Origin: an uncultured Ectothiorhodospiraceae bacterium
GTDB taxonomy: Bacteria > Pseudomonadota > Gammaproteobacteria > CAMYNG01
Direction: 5' to 3'
NCBI GenBank assembly: GCA_947259765.1
Contig: CAMYNG010000007.1
Coordinates: 1-64,000, forward strand
Length of the DNA stretch: 64,000 nucleotides
A program made the translations under genes and the position numbers. Positions 55,954 to 64,000 of the stretch are shown here, piece by piece (the stretch's first letter is position 1; every line of letters starts with the position of its first letter). The notes under the pieces were generated by a model that searched no databases, was not told where the DNA came from, and saw only the letters and a list, made by a program, of their open reading frames with translations.

Positions 55954-57098
55954 GTCTCCGCATCCACGTTAATCAGGTTGGTATAAGCCGAAAATACATT
56001 AATATAATTGGGGATGGGCATCAGAAACGCGTCATGCCCCTGGTGGGCGACAACTTCCGCATAAGATACCTCTTTGTCTCCGTCCAGCAGCGCCTTGACA
56101 ATCTCCCTTGATCGATCCGGGGCGAAACGCCAGTCACTGGTAAACGCAATTACCATGAAGCGCGCCTGTACATTGGCCAGTGCCCGTGACAAGTCGTCCT
56201 CAAAATCCTTGGCCGGATCGAAATAGTCCAGCGCCTTGGTCATTAATAGGTAAGTATTGGCGTCGAAACGATCGACAAATGCTTTACCCTGATACCGTAA
56301 ATAGCTTTCCACTTCGAACTCGACATCAAAACCAAATCGTGGTTTGCCTTCACGCAATTCGCGGCCGAATTTCGCACGCATGGCGTCATCAGACAGGTAG
56401 GTAATATGTCCCAGCATGCGCGCCAACATGAGGCCGCGCCGCGGAATGGTGTCGTGCTCGTAGAAACGGCCGTTAAAAAATTCCGGATCAGACATAATGG
56501 CCTGGCGAGCGACTTCATTAAAGGCGATATTTTGCGCCGAAAGTCTGGGTGCCGCCGCGATCACCACGCTGTGGCGCAGACGGTCCGGAAAGTCCATGGC
56601 CCACTGTAGAGCTTGCATTCCGCCGAGGCTGCCGCCAATCACTGCGGCCCATTGTTGAATGCCTAGCGCATCCGCCAGACGTGCCTGGCTACGCACCCAA
56701 TCGCGTACAGTGACAATTGGAAAATCGGGGCCATAGGGTGTGCCAGTCTCCGGGTGGGGGCTCATGGGGCCTGTTGATCCCTTGCAGCCGCCAAGGTTGT
56801 TTGAACAGACAACAAAAAACCGGTTGGTATCAATGGGCTTACCGGGGCCGATGCAGACCTCCCACCAGCCGGGCTTGCGGTCGTCCGGTGAATTATAGCC
56901 GGCTGCGTGATGGTCGCTGGACAGCGCGTGGCAGATCAGGATGGCATTGCTGTGCGTGGCGTTGAGTTCGCCATAGGTCTCATAAATCAGATCGTAATGC
57001 GGCAGGCAGGCACCCGAGTCAAGTTCCAGCGGTTCAGAGAAATGCTGTGTCCGGCTTTTGACCAAACCGACGGAATCGTCAGGAAACTCACGCGCCAT
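55950..57098 (-). CDS. metX: Homoserine O-acyltransferase MetX
   Basis: 382-residue alpha/beta hydrolase-type enzyme activating homoserine for methionine synthesis. The nucleophile Ser is in [13 protein letters not shown]; the catalytic Asp and His lie in the last 100 residues ([19 protein letters not shown]). Paired with metW, it is likely a succinyltransferase rather than acetyltransferase, but sequence alone does not decide this here. Upstream bases 57115-57133 form a hairpin (CCACGT/ACGTGG). Confidence 0.94.
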   Translation of the reverse strand: MAREFPDDSVGLVKSRTQHFSEPLELDSGACLPHYDLIYETYGELNATHSNAILICHALSSDHHAAGYNSPDDRKPGWWEVCIGPGKPIDTNRFFVVCSNNLGGCKGSTGPMSPHPETGTPYGPDFPIVTVRDWVRSQARLADALGIQQWAAVIGGSLGGMQALQWAMDFPDRLRHSVVIAAAPRLSAQNIAFNEVARQAIMSDPEFFNGRFYEHDTIPRRGLMLARMLGHITYLSDDAMRAKFGRELREGKPRFGFDVEFEVESYLRYQGKAFVDRFDANTYLLMTKALDYFDPAKDFEDDLSRALANVQARFMVIAFTSDWRFAPDRSREIVKALLDGDKEVSYAEVVAHQGHDAFLMPIPNYINVFSAYTNLINVDAET

Positions 57099-57152
57099 GA
57101 ATTGACTTTTTTAACCACGTTGTACACACGTGGCCACAGTCTATCTAAAACA

Positions 57153-57242
57153 GGGACGAGGGGCGAGTAACGAGCGTGAAACCGGAGTTTTATGGAAACC
57201 ATCGGGTCGAGTTTCCCGGCCCTTGTCCCTCGTTACTCGTAA
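57153..57242. repeat. Inverted pair of GAGTAACGAG heptamer-type repeats
   Basis: GGGACGAGGGGCGAGTAACG at 57153 and, inverted, CCTTGTCCCTCGTTACTCGT at 57221. The arms form a partial palindrome about 90 bases long between the dynamin gene stop and metX start. Similar sequence recurs at 61124-61237. Confidence 0.65.
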
Positions 57243-57248
57243 CTGGGT

Positions 57249-59210
57249 TTAAGCGACCTGTGCGTCGTCTTCCTCTTCGATATCGGGCAGGAAGGATTCC
57301 AGCGGCTTATTGATGGTTTCCATTAGTTCGTTGATATCAGCCAGCTGCTCCTTAAGGGTCTTGGATGTGGCTTCGAGTTCCGAAATTCGAGATTGCAGGG
57401 TATCGCGGGACTCGTTGATGCGACGCAAGGACTCCAGGCGTTTTTCCATTTGATCCTTGTGTTCCTTAATGCGGGCAACCAGTGGCGCCATGGCGGCCTT
57501 GCCCCAGCTTTCAGCTTCCTGGTGCGCGTTGAAGAACACATTGCGCGCATGGCTCACCATAGAGATAAAGAACTTCTTCACCACAAAGGACTGTTCGGTC
57601 ATGGTCGTGACCGGGCTGGTGCGGTAGATCTCGGCCTCATGATTGAGGCGTTCCATATCGCGTTTGTACTTGGTGAAGCTGAATAGCTTCGGTTTGATCT
57701 CCGCCAGGCCATGTTCCTGATGGAACTTGCGGTAAATGGTCTGGATCAGCGTGTTGGTTTTATTGACATGCTGATTGGCATTTTTGACCGAGCTCGCGGT
57801 GAGTTCAAAGAACTGCTTCATGGAGTTTTTCAGACCGTTAGTCGTCCAGGTCTTGGTCATTTGCTTGCGTGTCTCCGACATGAGTCGGTCCAGCTCCGCC
57901 AGGCTTAATGTCCTGAGCAGGTTTTTGTGCTGCTCACTGAAAATCTTGCGGTTGGCCTGAAAGCTTTCCACGCTCTTGTGGTAGACAAGTTGTTCCTCGC
58001 GTGTTTTTGTCATCAAGTGCCGAATCACATCCTCATTCTTGCCGCTCAGATTTTGTAACTCGTTGAGTTGCCGATTGGCGTCATCCAGTCTCGACGACAA
58101 CAAGTCGCGGGAGTTTTGTGCCATGGCGCCGATCTCGGCAACCGTGTTTTCGCGCACGATGTGTTGTTTTTGCGGCAGGATATCGCGTGACAGGATCGAC
58201 TCCAGCGTCAGGATCTTGCTTTTTTCCAGCAACTCCTGGTCATGACGGATCTTGGACAACAGACCTTTTTGGGCGGATACCGGGAACACGCTGTCGATGT
58301 CGATTTCCAGCATCTTCGCAGCGGTATTGGCCTGGGCCTTGATGATGTTGTTTATCGAGTCTTCGTCTTTCAACTCATCCCACAGGGTGTCTACCTTGTT
58401 CAGTGCAACGATGCGACCATGCTTGGCATCGCCACCCAGGGGTTTGACGTGGTGAGTCCACATTTCCAAATCCGATTTGGTCACGCCTGTGTCCGCTGCC
58501 AGCACAAACACCACGGCTTGTGCATTAGGTAACATGTTCAGTGTCAGTTCCGGCTCAGAACCCAAGGCGTTTAGACCGGGAGTATCGAGAATAGTCAGCC
58601 CTTCTTTCAGCAAGGGGTGTGGGAAACTGATCATGGCGTGACGCCACATGGGGATGTCTACTTTCGCCAACGTGGCCGGATCCTGTCCCGGCTCCAACAA
58701 GCCGAGTCGATCAGCTTCCTCGGCTTTTACGGTCTTGGTACGCACAACCTCGCGAAACGCGTCGGCCATTTTCTCAGAGGAATGCGTATCGAGTTCGATG
58801 GTGGTCCAATGGATCGGTTGTTTTTTATATTCCTGAATGCTGGTGTCATCCAGTCGGGTCTCAATGGGTAACAGCCGGATATAACTTTTGTCGGCAGTGT
58901 TATCGTAGAGCAGCTCGGTCGGGCACATGGTGGTGCGGCCGGCCTCGGACGGCAGCAGCCGTCGGTCGTATTCGGAGAAAAAGATGGCGTTAATGAGCTC
59001 GGTCTTGCCGCGTGCGAACTCGGCAACAAAGGCAATGGTGAGCTGGTCGGACTTTAATGTGTCGATGAGCTCAAAGATGCGCAGCTCGACTTCGGGGCTG
59101 CTCATGCCGTTTTCATCCAGCCAGTTCTGATATTTCATCACGGCCTCGATGAGGTCGTGTTTCCAGCGGCCATACGCCTGCATCTGGTCGGTGAAGCGAT
59201 CTTTCGCCAT
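57249..59210 (-). CDS. Dynamin-like GTPase
   Basis: 653 residues. The G domain (about 55-330) has FVAEFARGKTELINA (a P-loop in which the first Gly is Ala63, with G68-K69-T70), TILDTPGL for DxxG, and LNKVDT for the base motif. A long helical region with coiled coil follows (about 360-640), ending in an acidic tail. No clear membrane helix is seen, so binding to membranes would be through the helical tip, as in other bacterial dynamins. The role is unknown; families like this act in membrane remodelling or stress and phage protection. It interrupts a block (metX to proC) that is otherwise contiguous in Pseudomonas. Confidence 0.9.
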   Translation of the reverse strand: MAKDRFTDQMQAYGRWKHDLIEAVMKYQNWLDENGMSSPEVELRIFELIDTLKSDQLTIAFVAEFARGKTELINAIFFSEYDRRLLPSEAGRTTMCPTELLYDNTADKSYIRLLPIETRLDDTSIQEYKKQPIHWTTIELDTHSSEKMADAFREVVRTKTVKAEEADRLGLLEPGQDPATLAKVDIPMWRHAMISFPHPLLKEGLTILDTPGLNALGSEPELTLNMLPNAQAVVFVLAADTGVTKSDLEMWTHHVKPLGGDAKHGRIVALNKVDTLWDELKDEDSINNIIKAQANTAAKMLEIDIDSVFPVSAQKGLLSKIRHDQELLEKSKILTLESILSRDILPQKQHIVRENTVAEIGAMAQNSRDLLSSRLDDANRQLNELQNLSGKNEDVIRHLMTKTREEQLVYHKSVESFQANRKIFSEQHKNLLRTLSLAELDRLMSETRKQMTKTWTTNGLKNSMKQFFELTASSVKNANQHVNKTNTLIQTIYRKFHQEHGLAEIKPKLFSFTKYKRDMERLNHEAEIYRTSPVTTMTEQSFVVKKFFISMVSHARNVFFNAHQEAESWGKAAMAPLVARIKEHKDQMEKRLESLRRINESRDTLQSRISELEATSKTLKEQLADINELMETINKPLESFLPDIEEEDDAQVA

Positions 59211-59373
59211 GAGAATCCCTCTAAGGTCTTAACTTGCTAATAAATATAGCTTTTGTTTATAAGCCAGTACAACTAAAAATGTTACCTTCGTCGCAGGTCT
59301 GACCATTTCCCGGTCTCAGCGCGGCGTTCTGGCTTCCCAATCTCCTGTTGTAGCGGCAAATAAAATGAAACAT

Positions 59374-59688
59374 TTAGCCCGTTTCGCCTTTGATAATGCC
59401 GCTTGGGAGCTGTTTTGGCGCCTTTATCTCCAGCCGTTTGTAGCGGTCCGACGTGCCTGCCAGTAGGTTGATCCGGCTGGCTGCGACTTTGAGCTCGCCG
59501 GCAAGAAAGCGGATTAGGTATTTGTTGGCCTGGCCGTCTACCGGCGGGGCGGTGATGCGGACCTTGAGACGTCCGCCGAGCGGACCGACGATTTCACCTC
59601 GGCTCGCGCGTGCTTGCACGTGAACCCTGAGAATCAGTCGCTCGCCATCCCAGGCATACCAGGGCGCAGCGGTCTCGGACGGGCTCAT
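59374..59688 (-). CDS. DUF167 (YggU) family protein
   Basis: 104 residues with the core LRVHVQARASRGEIVGPLGG and ITAPPVDGQANKYLIRFLAGEL, the DUF167 signature. Function unknown. Its start overlaps the yggT stop by four bases on the same strand, consistent with the yggT-yggU pairing seen widely. Confidence 0.92.
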   Translation of the reverse strand: MSPSETAAPWYAWDGERLILRVHVQARASRGEIVGPLGGRLKVRITAPPVDGQANKYLIRFLAGELKVAASRINLLAGTSDRYKRLEIKAPKQLPSGIIKGETG

Positions 59689-60266
59689 TTCAAGACAAGA
59701 ACGGTACCAAAATCCAGGATCGGGCTGACCACCAGCATTTGAATCAGGATCAGCGAAATGGCCACGACGAACAGGGAAAAATCGAGGCCACCCATGGGTG
59801 GCAGCAGCCGCCGGGCCGGGCGTAACAGAGGTTCGTTAAGCTGTTGGATCAACAGCACAACCGGGTTGTAACCCCCTGGTTGCAGCCAGCTGAGTACGAA
59901 CTGAATCAACAGGGAGACCAGGTAAATCATGGTTAGAGTCCAGAGCAACTGCCCAATTGCCACCACCAGTAAGCCGCCAATGGGCGGTACTACACCGGCT
60001 TTCAAGAGAAACACCAACAGCAGTTCGACACACTTGAGCGCCAGCATGAGTACGATTGCCGATACGTCGATGCCAGCCAGGCCCGGGACAATGCGTCGCA
60101 AGGGTATCAGTGGCGGGTTAGTCACTTTAATGATGAAGCGCGACACCGGGTTGCGAAAATCGGCGCGTACCAATTGAAGTAGAAAACGCAACATGACCAC
60201 GAGAATATATAGACCGAACAAGGTTTCGATCAGGAAGACACCTGCGTTGGTGACATAGGGTCCCAT
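59685..60266 (-). CDS. YggT family membrane protein
   Basis: 193 residues, about four helices in two similar halves: each has an FRNPVSRFIIKVTNPPLIPLRR-type or LNEPLLRPARRLLP-type motif, i.e. the internal repeat of YggT. It may help resistance to osmotic or divalent-ion stress, but that is weakly known. It starts two bases after the proC stop. Confidence 0.93.
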   Translation of the reverse strand: MGPYVTNAGVFLIETLFGLYILVVMLRFLLQLVRADFRNPVSRFIIKVTNPPLIPLRRIVPGLAGIDVSAIVLMLALKCVELLLVFLLKAGVVPPIGGLLVVAIGQLLWTLTMIYLVSLLIQFVLSWLQPGGYNPVVLLIQQLNEPLLRPARRLLPPMGGLDFSLFVVAISLILIQMLVVSPILDFGTVLVLK

Positions 60267-60268
60267 GG

Positions 60269-61090
60269 TTAGCTTCCCAACTCCTCGGCCAGCTCTTGCG
60301 AGCGCTGCTGAGCGGCGCGGAGTGCGCGGGCAAAAATGCCGGTCAGGTCGCTCTGTGCGAAAACCTCCAGCGCCCGTTCGGTCGTACCGCCCTTGGATGT
60401 GACGCGCTGACGGAGCTCGGCGGCAGGCTCACCCAGTTCCAAGGCCAGTTTTGCGCTGCCAAATGCGGTTTCCAGGGTCAGTAAGCGGGCAGTATCCGCA
60501 TCCAATCCCAATTGGATCGCCGCGGCCTCCATCGCCTCCATGACCAGAAAAAAGTACGCCGGGCCGCTGCCGGAGACTGCGGTCACGGCATCCAACTGAT
60601 CCTCGTTGTCTACCCACAAGACGAGGCCGACAGCACGCAGAATTGATTCGGCGGTATTGCGTTGAGCCTCGGTGGCTTGTGCTGTGGCGAACAGCGCCGT
60701 GGCGCCACTTTGTACCAGCGCCGGTGTGTTGGGCATGGCGCGCACCACGGCGCAATCGTCGCCCAGCCAGCCTTGAATGGCACCGGTACGGATTCCGGCG
60801 ACAATACTCAGGAACAGAATGTCACGGCGTTGGGAGACATCCAGTTCGCTGCTCACCGACTTGAGTACCTGGGGTTTGACGGCCAACACCAGAGTGGCGC
60901 AAGTGTCGACGAGCTGTTGGTTGCTGGTGGCGCGCTGAATTTTAAAATCGTTTTGCAACGAATCCAGTAAGGCGCTGTTTGGATCGAATACGTGAATGCC
61001 TGCAGCGGCATGTCCGCTGTTGATCAAACCGCCAATAAGGCTGCGGGCCATATTGCCGCCGCCGATGAATCCGATTGTTTGTTTATCCAT
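60269..61090 (-). CDS. proC: Pyrroline-5-carboxylate reductase
   Basis: 273-residue last enzyme of proline synthesis. The NAD(P)-binding N-terminus is GFIGGGNMARSLIGGL, with AVKPQVL, and the C-terminal AVSGSGPAYFFLVMEAM and SKGGTTERAL motifs. It is followed directly by yggT; the upstream gap to yggS holds heptamer repeats. Confidence 0.96.
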   Translation of the reverse strand: MDKQTIGFIGGGNMARSLIGGLINSGHAAAGIHVFDPNSALLDSLQNDFKIQRATSNQQLVDTCATLVLAVKPQVLKSVSSELDVSQRRDILFLSIVAGIRTGAIQGWLGDDCAVVRAMPNTPALVQSGATALFATAQATEAQRNTAESILRAVGLVLWVDNEDQLDAVTAVSGSGPAYFFLVMEAMEAAAIQLGLDADTARLLTLETAFGSAKLALELGEPAAELRQRVTSKGGTTERALEVFAQSDLTGIFARALRAAQQRSQELAEELGS

Positions 61091-61123
61091 GCGCCATAAG
61101 GTAACCGACAGAAGGGCCAGGGT

Positions 61124-61237
61124 CTAGGGACGAGGGGCAAGGGACTACTGTAAGGAACTTCAGGACGTGATTTCGATTTCAGAGGTTTTTCATAATCCGT
61201 TTTTACTCGCGTCTCGTCACTCGTCACTCGTCCCTGA
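61124..61237. repeat. Heptamer repeats (CTCGTCA type) between proC and yggS
   Basis: GGGACGAGGGGCAAGGGA at about 61127 and, inverted, CTCGTCACTCGTCACTCGTC from 61213 with three heptamers in tandem. The right arm overlaps the last codons of yggS (stop at 61217), so it sets the C-terminus of that protein. Confidence 0.65.
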
Positions 61238-61933
61238 TTTTTTCCTGGGCCCGAAGATCCCCGTACCAATACGGACAAACGTTGCGCCCTCGGCGATGGC
61301 TGCCTCCATATCCTCGGTCATGCCCATCGACAGGGTGTCGAGTGCGTGCCCGCTCGTGTTGAGCCGGGAATACAGTTCGTGCAATTGATAAAACGCCTCA
61401 CGTTGCCGTTGCAGGTTGTCTTGCTGGGACGGGACGGTCATAAGACCACGCAATTGCAGGCGGGGAAAACTATTCACGGCTTCGGCGAGTTCAAAAACGG
61501 ACTCCGGCGTGGTCCCGGACTTGCCGGGTTCGGCGCTGATGTTGATTTGCAGGCAAACATTCAGCGGCGGCATGTTCTCGGGTCGCTGATCATTGAGTCG
61601 CCGCGCCAGGCTGAGGCGATCCAGGCTGTGTAGCCAGGAGAAATTTTCCGCGATGCCGCGTGTCTTGTTGGATTGCAGCGGACCAATGAAATGCCACTCA
61701 AGATCGTGCCCTGTGGCCTGTTGTGCAAGTTGCTTGATCTTGGGCAGTGCCTCCTGGACGTAGCTTTCGCCAAAACGGATTTGTCCCACAGCAACCGCAT
61801 CCAGAATGTCCTTCACGGTTCGCGTCTTGCTGACGGCGAGGAGCTGTACCGAACCCGCCCCCCGCTGATAGTGCAGCTCCAGCTGAGTGATGCGTTCGCG
61901 AGTAGCGAGCACACGTTGACCTATAATTGTCAT
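61217..61933 (-). CDS. YggS family pyridoxal phosphate-binding protein
   Basis: 238 residues, PLP-homeostasis protein with a fold like alanine racemase. The PLP Lys lies in LLAVSKTRTV, with FGESYVQEAL and the C-terminal SMGMTEDMEAAI and VRIGTGIFG motifs. Its 3' end is formed by a repeat sequence. It is divergent from pilT with 199 bases between starts. Confidence 0.94.
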   Translation of the reverse strand: MTIIGQRVLATRERITQLELHYQRGAGSVQLLAVSKTRTVKDILDAVAVGQIRFGESYVQEALPKIKQLAQQATGHDLEWHFIGPLQSNKTRGIAENFSWLHSLDRLSLARRLNDQRPENMPPLNVCLQINISAEPGKSGTTPESVFELAEAVNSFPRLQLRGLMTVPSQQDNLQRQREAFYQLHELYSRLNTSGHALDTLSMGMTEDMEAAIAEGATFVRIGTGIFGPRKKSGTSDE

Positions 61934-62132
61934 AAACAGAATCCCTGATGGATCATTGACTTGCCAGCGGGTCCGGGGGATTGGTAAGTTAACCGGAGAA
62001 CACGCAGGACGCCAGCCGGGGATTTTTAAAGACCATCGGCGGTTTGTCCGATATGCCTATGTAGCATGCGGCCCTCATTGCTGTTGCTGTCCAGTATAAC
62101 AATCGTCAACGACGTCAAGGAAACCGGTTACC

Positions 62133-63170
62133 ATGGATATCACTGAGCTGCTGGCTTTTAGTGTAAAGAACAACGCGTCTGATCTGCATTTGTCTGCGGG
62201 CCTGCCTCCCATGATTCGAGTGGACGGGGATATACGCCGGGTCAACGTGCCGCCTCTCGATCATAAAACCGTGCACTCCCTGGTGTACGACATCATGAAC
62301 GACAAACAGCGTAAGGATTTCGAAGAGTTTTTCGAAACCGATTTTTCCTTCGAAATCCAGGGCGTCGCGCGCTTTCGCGTTAACGCGTTCAATCAGAATC
62401 GCGGTGCGGGCGCGGTATTCAGGACGATCCCGTCGAATATCCTGTCACTGGAGGAGCTGGGTTGTCCGCCTGTCTTCAAGGAAATCTCTGATGTACCGCG
62501 AGGCATCGTGCTGGTTACCGGGCCGACGGGTTCGGGTAAGTCAACAACCCTGGCGGCCATGATCGATTACAAAAATAATACCGAGTACGGGCATATTCTC
62601 ACCATCGAGGATCCGATCGAATTTGTTCACGAAAGCAAGAAATCTCTAATCAATCAACGCGAGGTGCATCGTGATACGCTGGGTTTCAACGAAGCGCTGC
62701 GTTCCGCGTTGCGTGAGGACCCGGACATTATTCTCGTTGGTGAGTTGCGGGATCTGGAAACAATACGCCTGGCGCTGACCGCGGCGGAAACCGGTCACCT
62801 GGTGTTCGGTACCTTGCATACCAGTTCAGCGGCCAAGACCATTGACCGTATCATTGACGTTTTCCCAGCCGCGGAAAAAGACATGGTGCGCTCCATGTTG
62901 TCAGAGTCACTACGGGCCGTAATTTCGCAAACGCTTTTAAAGAAAATTGGCGGCGGCCGTGTTGCGGCTCATGAGATCATGGTCGGTACACCCGCCATTC
63001 GTAACCTGATCCGTGAAGACAAGGTGGCGCAGATGTACTCCTCGATTCAGACCGGACAGGGACAGGGCATGCAAACCCTCGATCAATGCCTGCAGGACAT
63101 GGTTGGGCGCGGTATTATCAGCAAGCAGGATGCGCGCCTGCGCGCCGTCGCCAAGGATAATTTTCAGTAG
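62133..63170 (+). CDS. pilT: Type IV pilus retraction ATPase PilT
   Basis: 345-residue secretion-type ATPase powering pilus retraction (twitching, DNA uptake). Walker A GPTGSGKSTT, the Asp box LTIEDPIEFVH, Walker B PDIILVGELRDLETI and the His box TGHLVFGTLHT are visible. The first 100 residues match the PilT N-terminal domain (MDITELLAFSVKNNASDLHL). It is followed by pilU after 13 bases. Confidence 0.97.
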   Translation: MDITELLAFSVKNNASDLHLSAGLPPMIRVDGDIRRVNVPPLDHKTVHSLVYDIMNDKQRKDFEEFFETDFSFEIQGVARFRVNAFNQNRGAGAVFRTIPSNILSLEELGCPPVFKEISDVPRGIVLVTGPTGSGKSTTLAAMIDYKNNTEYGHILTIEDPIEFVHESKKSLINQREVHRDTLGFNEALRSALREDPDIILVGELRDLETIRLALTAAETGHLVFGTLHTSSAAKTIDRIIDVFPAAEKDMVRSMLSESLRAVISQTLLKKIGGGRVAAHEIMVGTPAIRNLIREDKVAQMYSSIQTGQGQGMQTLDQCLQDMVGRGIISKQDARLRAVAKDNFQ

Positions 63171-63183
63171 TTCCGGAGTACGA

Positions 63184-64000
63184 GAATGGATTTTGAACAG
63201 CTGCTTAAATTGATGGTGCACAAAGATGCATCGGATTTGTTTATCACCGCCGGGGTGGCACCGAGCATCAAGGTGCATGGCAAGATTACACCCGTTACAC
63301 AAGCTACGTTAACTCCGGCGCAGGCACGCGAAATTTGCTACTCGGTGATGAATCCCGAGCAGCGTGAACAGTTCGATCGCACGCACGAATGTAATTTCGC
63401 CATCAGTCAGTCCGGTGTGGGCCGTTTCCGTGTCAGCGCGTTTCATCAGCGCAATCACGCCGGCATGGTGTTGCGTAAAATCGAAACGCATATTCCGACT
63501 GTAGAGGATCTCAAGCTTCCGCCCATCATCAAAGATTTCGCCATGACCAAGCGCGGCCTGGTGATTTTCGTGGGCGCAACCGGCACGGGTAAATCAACGT
63601 CACTGGCGTCCATGATCGGTTTTCGTAACCATAACAGTACAGGCCACATCATTAGTATCGAAGACCCCATCGAATATATTCATCAGCATGGGGGCTGCAT
63701 TGTCACCCAGCGTGAGGTGGGTATCGATACTGACTCGTTCGAGACGGCACTCAAGAATACCTTGCGGCAGGCGCCGGACGTTATTCTTATTGGTGAGATC
63801 CGTACCCGTGAGACCATGGATCACGCCGTCGCGTTCGCTGAAACGGGCCACTTGTGTCTGGCGACATTGCACGCCAACAATGCCAACCAGGCCATCGATC
63901 GCATCATCAACTTTTTTCCTGAAGATCGGCGCGATCAACTGCTCATGGATCTGTCGTTGAACCTGAAAGCCATGGTGGCACAACAGCTTATTCCCACGCC
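63184..64000 (+). CDS. pilU: Type IV pilus ATPase PilU, 3'-truncated by window edge
   Basis: 272 codons are present from ATG 63184, beginning MDFEQLLKLMVHKDASDLFI, and the frame is open to the last base. Walker A is GATGTGKSTS, followed by SIEDPIEYIHQHGGC. By position and sequence it is PilU, the accessory retraction motor that works with PilT. The gene continues outside the window. Confidence 0.95.

Noticed and set aside
57099-57248. SAM riboswitch or methionine-related leader before metX
   Set aside because: Only a short hairpin and heptamer repeats are present; there is no riboswitch-like multi-stem pattern.

Overview
The window is a chromosomal segment of a respiring, type IV-piliated gammaproteobacterium. 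Several blocks follow the gene order I remember from Pseudomonas: ctaC-ctaD-ctaG-ctaE-surf1; rpoH-ftsX-ftsE-ftsY next to an M16 peptidase pair, rsmD, coaD, ferredoxin and mutM; rpmB/rpmG-radC-coaBC-dut-algC-argB-pyrE-exoIII; and metX-metW-yggU-yggT-proC-yggS-pilT-pilU. The blocks are joined differently here and carry non-Pseudomonas genes, so I place the organism in an environmental gammaproteobacterial lineage without naming a genus. Base composition is moderate, a little above 50% GC by eye. I found no tRNA, rRNA, CRISPR array, phage or complete transposon.

Positions 1-6800 hold an aa3-type cytochrome c oxidase locus: subunit II (cut by the window edge), subunit I, a 35-residue membrane peptide, the Cu(B) chaperone CtaG, subunit III, a DUF2909 protein on the other strand, SURF1, an SCO-like protein and heme O synthase. 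The heme A synthase gene usually found between the last two is absent. Positions 7255-16999 hold the high-affinity cbb3 oxidase (ccoNOQP) and its maturation genes (ccoG, a FixH-like gene, ccoI, ccoS). An outer-membrane barrel gene and a small reverse-strand gene separate ccoI from ccoS. Together these give one low-affinity and one high-affinity terminal oxidase with copper delivery.

Positions 17048-25463 carry a 33-residue membrane peptide, a von Willebrand A protein paired with a coiled-coil membrane protein, rpoH with a CIRCE-like operator, a two-receiver diguanylate cyclase, and ftsX-ftsE-ftsY. Positions 25607-33100 hold the M16 pair, rsmD, coaD, a YfhL-type ferredoxin, a lipoprotein gamma-glutamyltransferase, a 312-bp inverted-repeat element and mutM. 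Positions 33123-41767 hold a Gld-like ABC exporter with a DUF4340 protein, a globin-coupled diguanylate cyclase overlapping a lone hydantoinase A gene, and a fatty acid desaturase with an unusual tail.

Positions 41854-55075 hold ribosomal proteins L33 and L28, radC, coaBC, dut, a membrane-anchored algC, argB, slmA, a DUF4124 protein, two TauE/SafE-type transporters, pyrE, a Crc-like but catalytically intact exonuclease III, and an AmpG-type transporter. Positions 55354-64000 hold metW-metX, a dynamin-like GTPase, yggU-yggT-proC-yggS, and pilT followed by pilU, which runs off the end.

Most of the window is conserved housekeeping sequence. The most unusual signals are the CIRCE-like site at rpoH, the missing ctaA, small membrane peptides beside oxidase genes, a dispersed inverted-repeat family with copies at 31.9 and 51.1 kb, paired heptamer repeats, the Crc-like exonuclease at the pyrE locus, and the dynamin gene inside the met-proC-pil block. 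I do not see a complete new multi-gene system that I could defend from sequence alone.
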